Assembly (NCBI RefSeq): GCF_004138495.1
Contig: NZ_ML142869.1
Location: forward strand, 46,361-64,001
Source: Phytoactinopolyspora endophytica
GTDB lineage: Bacteria; Actinomycetota; Actinomycetes; Jiangellales; Jiangellaceae
Reading direction: 5' to 3'
Length of the DNA: 17,641 nt
Made by a program: the position numbers and the translations under genes. Each line of letters begins with the position of its first letter. Position 1 is the first letter of the stretch. Below the pieces are notes generated by a model. It was given only the letters and a program-made list of their open reading frames with translations, made no database searches and was not told the DNA's origin. Of the stretch, positions 14,369-17,641 are shown piece after piece.

Positions 14369-15253
14369 TCAACCATCCAGCACGGCCAACGCGAACCGCC
14401 GACGACGATCAGGGTCAGCGATCACTTCGTACTCGCTCACCTTGTCGTCTTTGACGGTAATAGTGATGATCAGCCGCAGCCGTCCGCGCGGAGCCACGAC
14501 GATGCCCACGGCGCCATCCACCAGGGCGACCTCCGCGAACCGCGCCTGCCGCCCCAGAATGGCGGCCTCCTCGGCTACTGCCTGTGCGCCGCGAACCTCC
14601 GTCGCGACGTCCGGTGGCAGCACGGCAGGCTCAGCCCTTCGGACGACGTCGGGGGCCAGCACTGCGAGAAACGCCTCGACGTCGCCGCCCCGGGCCGCGT
14701 CCAAGAACGCCTCGACAACTCTCCTGTGCCGGGAAAGTTCAACGCTGGAGACCGCTGGAGTGCCCTGCACTCTGTGCCGCGCACGGCTGGCCAGCTTCTT
14801 CGTGGCGACCGTGGAGCGCCCCACGATAGGAGCGATCTCGTCAAAGGGCATGGCGAAGGTGTCATGCAGGACGAACGCCACCCGCTCCGCAGGGCCCAGC
14901 GTGTCGAGCACCACGAGCATCGCGCGGCCGACCGAGTCGACCAGCAATGCTTCGTATTCGGGATCGCCTCGCTCATGCGCGTCCCGGACCGACTCGGTCA
15001 CCCGTTGGCCCACCGGCTCCTCGCGTCGCGACGCGCGCGACCGCAGCATGTCGAGACACACCCGGGATATGACTGTCCTCAACCATCCGGGCAGGTTCTC
15101 GACAGCGCCGGGATCGACACGGTTAAGCCGCAACCACGTCTCCTGGACAGCGTCCTCCGCCTCGACGGGTGAGCCCAGGATCCGATACGCGACACCCCGC
15201 AGGTGGCTGCGCTCAGCCTCGAACCGTGCCGCGAGCTCGTCATGATCGTCCAT
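14369..15253 (-). CDS. ECF sigma factor with C-terminal SnoaL-like domain (ECF41/SigJ type)
   Basis: A 294-residue sigma factor that directs RNA polymerase to a small set of promoters. Region 2 spans about 10-75, with AEDAVQETWLRL and LPGWLRTVISRVCLDMLRSR in parts. Region 4 spans about 110-162, with LGPAERVAFVLHD and an HTH IAPIVGRSTVATKKLASRAR in parts. From about 175 to the end is a SnoaL/NTF2-like domain, as in ECF41 factors, where it controls activity in place of an anti-sigma factor. The ECF41 linker motif (WLPEP) is not present; the linker reads EEPVGQRVTESV. The C-terminal DPDRRRR sits where ECF41 has NPDKL. ATG 15253 has AAAGGTGA upstream. It diverges from the Old Yellow Enzyme gene, a typical ECF41 neighbour type, and may control it. 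Confidence 0.88.
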   Translation of the reverse strand: MDDHDELAARFEAERSHLRGVAYRILGSPVEAEDAVQETWLRLNRVDPGAVENLPGWLRTVISRVCLDMLRSRASRREEPVGQRVTESVRDAHERGDPEYEALLVDSVGRAMLVVLDTLGPAERVAFVLHDTFAMPFDEIAPIVGRSTVATKKLASRARHRVQGTPAVSSVELSRHRRVVEAFLDAARGGDVEAFLAVLAPDVVRRAEPAVLPPDVATEVRGAQAVAEEAAILGRQARFAEVALVDGAVGIVVAPRGRLRLIITITVKDDKVSEYEVIADPDRRRRFALAVLDG

Positions 15254-15303
15254 CGGTCACCTTTCCGGACCGCCAACCGTCACCTACGTAGGGACCGGAA
15301 CGC

Positions 15304-15331
15304 GACGGTCAATCCCGATAGACCGTTGCCA
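15304..15331 (-). promoter_or_regulatory. Possible ECF-type promoter of the sigma gene
   Basis: TGGCAAC and CGTC on the minus strand are separated by 17 bases, about 50 bases upstream of the sigma gene start. CGTC is the classic ECF -10 core and the -35 resembles the AAC type. It only partly matches the ECF41 consensus TGTCACA-N16-CGTC, so this is weak evidence for autoregulation. Confidence 0.25.
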
Positions 15332-15370
15332 GCCAACACACACATTGGCGACTCCGACGAGGACGCACAT

Positions 15371-15390
15371 GAGCGGACAAACACCCGCTC
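15371..15390. promoter_or_regulatory. Inverted repeat in the sigma/OYE intergenic region
   Basis: GAGCGG and CCGCTC are separated by eight bases and followed by the AT-rich GAATTTTATC. In a gap between two divergent genes an operator is more likely than a terminator. Confidence 0.3.
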
Positions 15391-15453
15391 GAATTTTATC
15401 TCGCGCTCCTCGTGCCTACTCCCCCACCGTCGCGCGACGTGACGGGAAAGACG

Positions 15454-15470
15454 TGCATGCGCGCCATGCA
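15454..15470. promoter_or_regulatory. Perfect inverted repeat upstream of the OYE gene
   Basis: TGCATG-CGCGC-CATGCA, a six-base perfect repeat with a five-base spacer, about 55 bases before the OYE start. It overlaps the first of two imperfect direct repeats (GCATCCCTGATGA near 15468 and GCCATCCCCTGATAG near 15496). It is a candidate operator for an unidentified dimeric regulator. Confidence 0.35.
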
Positions 15471-15523
15471 TCCCTGATGACGACGGGTGCACGTGCCATC
15501 CCCTGATAGCCAAGGAGACACCC

Positions 15524-16678
15524 ATGAGCACAAGCCTGTCCACCGCCCTCGGCCAGCCACTGCTGCGCAGTGTGACGATGGGAGACCTCGAGCTGCCGAA
15601 CCGCATGGTCATGGCTCCGGCGACGCGCGCTCGCGCCGCCAACGACCAGCTCGTGCCGACCGAGCTTCATGCCGCCTACTACTCGCAGCGCGCCAGCGCC
15701 GGCCTGATCATCACCGAGGGAACCTGGATCAGCGAGAACGCGATCGGCTTCATCAACGTTCCCGGCATCTACAGCGAGGATCAGGTCACCGAATGGAGCC
15801 GGGTGACCGACATCGTGCATGCCGTCGGCGGTCGGATTCTCCTGCAGCTCTGGCACACGGGTTCCGTCTCGCATCCCGATCTCCGTCAAGGCCAGCTTCC
15901 AGCCGGCCCGTCGGCGGTCAACCCGTGCGAGCGAGTCTTCACCCCAGCCGGATTCAAGGAAACCGTCGTGCCCCGCGAGATGACGATGGCGGATATCACG
16001 CACACGATCACCGACTACCGCACCGCCGCGGAGAACGCCCGACGTGCCGGGTTCGACGGGGTCGAGATACAGGCCGTCGGGTCATCCCTGATCCCGCAGT
16101 TCCTGAACCCACGCCTGAACCGCCGCAACGACGGGTACGGCACCGACCGAGCCGGCCGACGGCGGCTGGTGCTCGAGATCATCGACGCGGTCACAGCGGC
16201 TTGGCCCGGAGGGCACGTCGGCCTGCGCCTGTCGCCCTACTGGACCGTGCGGGACGTCTTCAATGCGGACGACGACATGCGGTCGACCTATCCCTACGTC
16301 GCCGACGACGAGGTCCTCAGCGACTACGACGAACTCGTCGAAGAGCTCAACCGGCACGCGCTGGCCTACCTGCACCTGCGGGGACCGGTGCTCGCGGGAC
16401 CGGACGGCACACCCGACTTCAGCGCGTTCGCCCGCTACCGGAGACTGTTCGACGGCGCGCTGATCGCGAACCACGGGTTCGACCGCCAGTCCGGGAACAG
16501 CATCATCGACGAGGATGCGGCCGACGCCGTTTCGTTCGCGCGACACTTCATCGCCAACCCGGATCTCGTCACGCGATTCGCCATGAACCGCGCCATGACC
16601 ACCGGCGATCCTCAGACGTACTACGGGGGCGAGTCTCGCGGTTACGTCGACTACCCGGTGCTGAGCTGGAGCGAGTAG
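15524..16678 (+). CDS. Old Yellow Enzyme-family NADH:flavin oxidoreductase with altered active site
   Basis: A 384-residue FMN TIM barrel of the Old Yellow Enzyme family. Recognisable parts are LPNRMVMAPATRARA (24-38), AGLIITEGTWIS (59-70), LLQLWHTGSVSHP (106-118), NPRLNRRNDGYG (195-206) and FIANPDLVTRF (342-352). Relatives reduce activated C=C bonds with NAD(P)H. The substrate-binding pair and proton donor normally read H-x-x-N-x-Y; here the segment is EIQAVGSSL, with Gln183, Gly186 and Ser188 in those places. The usual WHVGR also reads WHTGS. The enzyme is therefore full length but may be inactive as an ene-reductase or act on something else. AAGGAG lies seven bases before ATG 15524. It diverges from the ECF sigma gene, which may control it, and converges with the PPOX-fold gene. 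Confidence 0.88.
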   Translation: MSTSLSTALGQPLLRSVTMGDLELPNRMVMAPATRARAANDQLVPTELHAAYYSQRASAGLIITEGTWISENAIGFINVPGIYSEDQVTEWSRVTDIVHAVGGRILLQLWHTGSVSHPDLRQGQLPAGPSAVNPCERVFTPAGFKETVVPREMTMADITHTITDYRTAAENARRAGFDGVEIQAVGSSLIPQFLNPRLNRRNDGYGTDRAGRRRLVLEIIDAVTAAWPGGHVGLRLSPYWTVRDVFNADDDMRSTYPYVADDEVLSDYDELVEELNRHALAYLHLRGPVLAGPDGTPDFSAFARYRRLFDGALIANHGFDRQSGNSIIDEDAADAVSFARHFIANPDLVTRFAMNRAMTTGDPQTYYGGESRGYVDYPVLSWSE

Positions 16679-16703
16679 CCGCGGCCCTCCAGTCGCGCGT
16701 GCG

Positions 16704-17174
16704 TCAGCTGAGCGGCACGGGGATCCGGTGATCAGGCTGACCATCCTTGGCGAGGATCCAGTGCGAGTCGGCCGTGGCGTGGTAGAGGCGCAGGCCGGCA
16801 CCGGGCTGGACGTCGTCGCTGCTCCATTCGTGTCCACCGTGCGCGATCGAACGGCGGGAGAAGGCCTCGATCCCCTGACCTGTCTCGCCGTCTTCGAGCA
16901 ACTTTGCTTCTGCGGACACGTACACGCCTTGCCCTGTGCCTATCGCCGCCTGCGAGTCGAACACCACGAAGCCCACCTCAGGTCGCACCGCGATGTTGCG
17001 GGAATGCGTCACGTCGGGCGAGGAGATCCAGAAGAACTCGCTGAAGTCAATGTGCGCGAAGTAGACCGGCGAGCTCCACGGTCGTCCCGTCGCATCGGCG
17101 GTGGCGAGGACGAGGTAGCGGGTGGCCTCGATGATGTCTCGGACGGTCTGCGCAGCAGGGTCGGTGGCCCGCAT
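16704..17174 (-). CDS. Pyridoxamine 5'-phosphate oxidase-fold protein
   Basis: A 156-residue protein with the split-barrel flavin/F420-binding fold. The N-terminus YLVLATADATGRPWSSPVYF, read in parts, is the typical first strands ('LATxxxxGxPxxxPV'). WISSPDVTHSRNI and RPEVGFVVFD follow, the regions that build the cofactor pocket. Relatives bind FMN, F420 or heme and reduce or sequester small molecules; the specific role here is unknown. No signal or membrane segment is visible. ATG 17174 is one base from the stop of the upstream DUF1579-like gene, so the two form an operon. It converges with the OYE gene, 25 bases away. Confidence 0.85.
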   Translation of the reverse strand: MRATDPAAQTVRDIIEATRYLVLATADATGRPWSSPVYFAHIDFSEFFWISSPDVTHSRNIAVRPEVGFVVFDSQAAIGTGQGVYVSAEAKLLEDGETGQGIEAFSRRSIAHGGHEWSSDDVQPGAGLRLYHATADSHWILAKDGQPDHRIPVPLS

Positions 17175-17175
17175 G

Positions 17176-17640
17176 TCAGCCCATCCTTCGGTAGATGAGG
17201 TCGAAGTCGTGCTCCCAGTCCCCGCCCTCGGGACCGATCTCCCAGGCGCCGTTGATCACGCTTGCGTCGTCGCTGAACGTGCCGGTGAAGCGCTGGCGGA
17301 AGTCGAGCGGCGTGAAGTCAGGCGACTCCCGGGTCAGTGTCCATACCCCGTCGGCGAAGTCCATCGCATACAGGCGTACGACGCCGCGGGAGTCGTAGTA
17401 GTGCTGCGTGTACGCCCTGGTCCTCGGATCGACGCTGATGATGGTCAAGCTGTTGGGTGCCTCCGGTATCGTGATCTCGGTGCGTTGGAGCAGAAACTGC
17501 CCGTTCAGGGCCCATTCGAATCGACAGCGTGCTCGCGCGTCATCCGCGGCCGCCGCGGACGCCATGGCCGCTGCGGGGTGGCCCTCAGGGAAGCGAACCT
17601 CCAACATCCATTCACCGACGAACGCGTCCAGGCGCGCCAA
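17176..17640 (-). CDS. DUF1579-like protein, N-terminus cut by the window edge
   Basis: At least 154 residues, beginning at the edge of the window. The visible start LDAFVGEWMLE matches the opening of DUF1579/lipocalin-like proteins ('L..l.G.W..e'). Later parts FEWALNGQFLLQRTEI and YYDSRGVVRLYAM, then SPDFTPLDFRQRFTGTF, fit a beta barrel of that type. The family's ligand is not known. A TTG at 17640 could serve as start, but the true start is more likely just outside, since relatives have a few residues before this motif. The stop lies one base from the PPOX-fold gene start, so the two are co-transcribed. Confidence 0.7.
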   Translation of the reverse strand: MARLDAFVGEWMLEVRFPEGHPAAAMASAAAADDARARCRFEWALNGQFLLQRTEITIPEAPNSLTIISVDPRTRAYTQHYYDSRGVVRLYAMDFADGVWTLTRESPDFTPLDFRQRFTGTFSDDASVINGAWEIGPEGGDWEHDFDLIYRRMG

Positions 17641-17641
17641 C

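Noticed and set aside
15371..15400. GAGCGG/CCGCTC hairpin followed by TTTT as a terminator
   Set aside because: It lies between two divergent genes where no transcript should end, and the T-run is four bases from the stem; operator is more likely.
1..17641. CRISPR array, insertion sequence or phage genes
   Set aside because: No regularly spaced repeats, no transposase or integrase motifs and no structural phage genes were seen on either strand.

Overview
The window comes from a high-GC actinomycete, probably a sporulating or filamentous one. It has an SsgA/SsgB-family cell-division regulator, a Gly-Cys-Val tRNA operon, GTG and TTG starts, many start/stop overlaps, and CGNR and ECF-type regulators typical of that group. 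I cannot name the genus. Most genes look intact; one stretch of about 1.5 kb is visibly decayed.

Layout. (1) Positions 1-2891, minus strand: glutaminase fused to a STAS domain, then a DUF2252 protein coupled to it by an ATGA overlap, then the first 34 codons of a probable GPP34-family protein running off the left edge. (2) 2892-4425: a gene graveyard with a frameshifted piece of a sulfatase (minus) and an internal piece of a D-amino-acid-dehydrogenase-like flavoprotein (plus), ending at a tRNA-Val(CAC) gene. (3) 4426-8133: a housekeeping block with the SsgB-like protein, a CGNR zinc-finger regulator, the p-aminobenzoate genes pabB-pabC (folate branch, minus strand), and tRNA-Gly(GCC), tRNA-Cys(GCA) and tRNA-Val(GAC) followed by a clear terminator. 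(4) 8187-8891: a P-loop uridine-kinase-like protein.

(5) 9016-13593 is the most interesting part, a divergent sulfur/persulfide module. On the minus strand a metallo-beta-lactamase protein with two rhodanese domains (persulfide-dioxygenase-like) overlaps an MFS transporter. On the plus strand an ArsR-type repressor fused to a rhodanese domain overlaps a cysteine desulfurase. The repressor's only two cysteines lie in its rhodanese active-site loop. My inference is that the repressor senses sulfane sulfur and controls genes that make, move and oxidise it.

(6) 13656-14259: a MazF-type toxin and ribbon-helix-helix-like antitoxin, apparently expressed from a leaderless promoter with a palindromic operator. 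(7) 14369-16678: an ECF sigma factor with a C-terminal SnoaL-like extension, divergent from an Old Yellow Enzyme homologue that has lost the usual His/Asn/Tyr active-site residues. (8) 16704-17641: a pyridoxamine-phosphate-oxidase-fold protein and a partial DUF1579-like protein on the minus strand.

All family assignments come from reading motifs in the translations. No database search was run.
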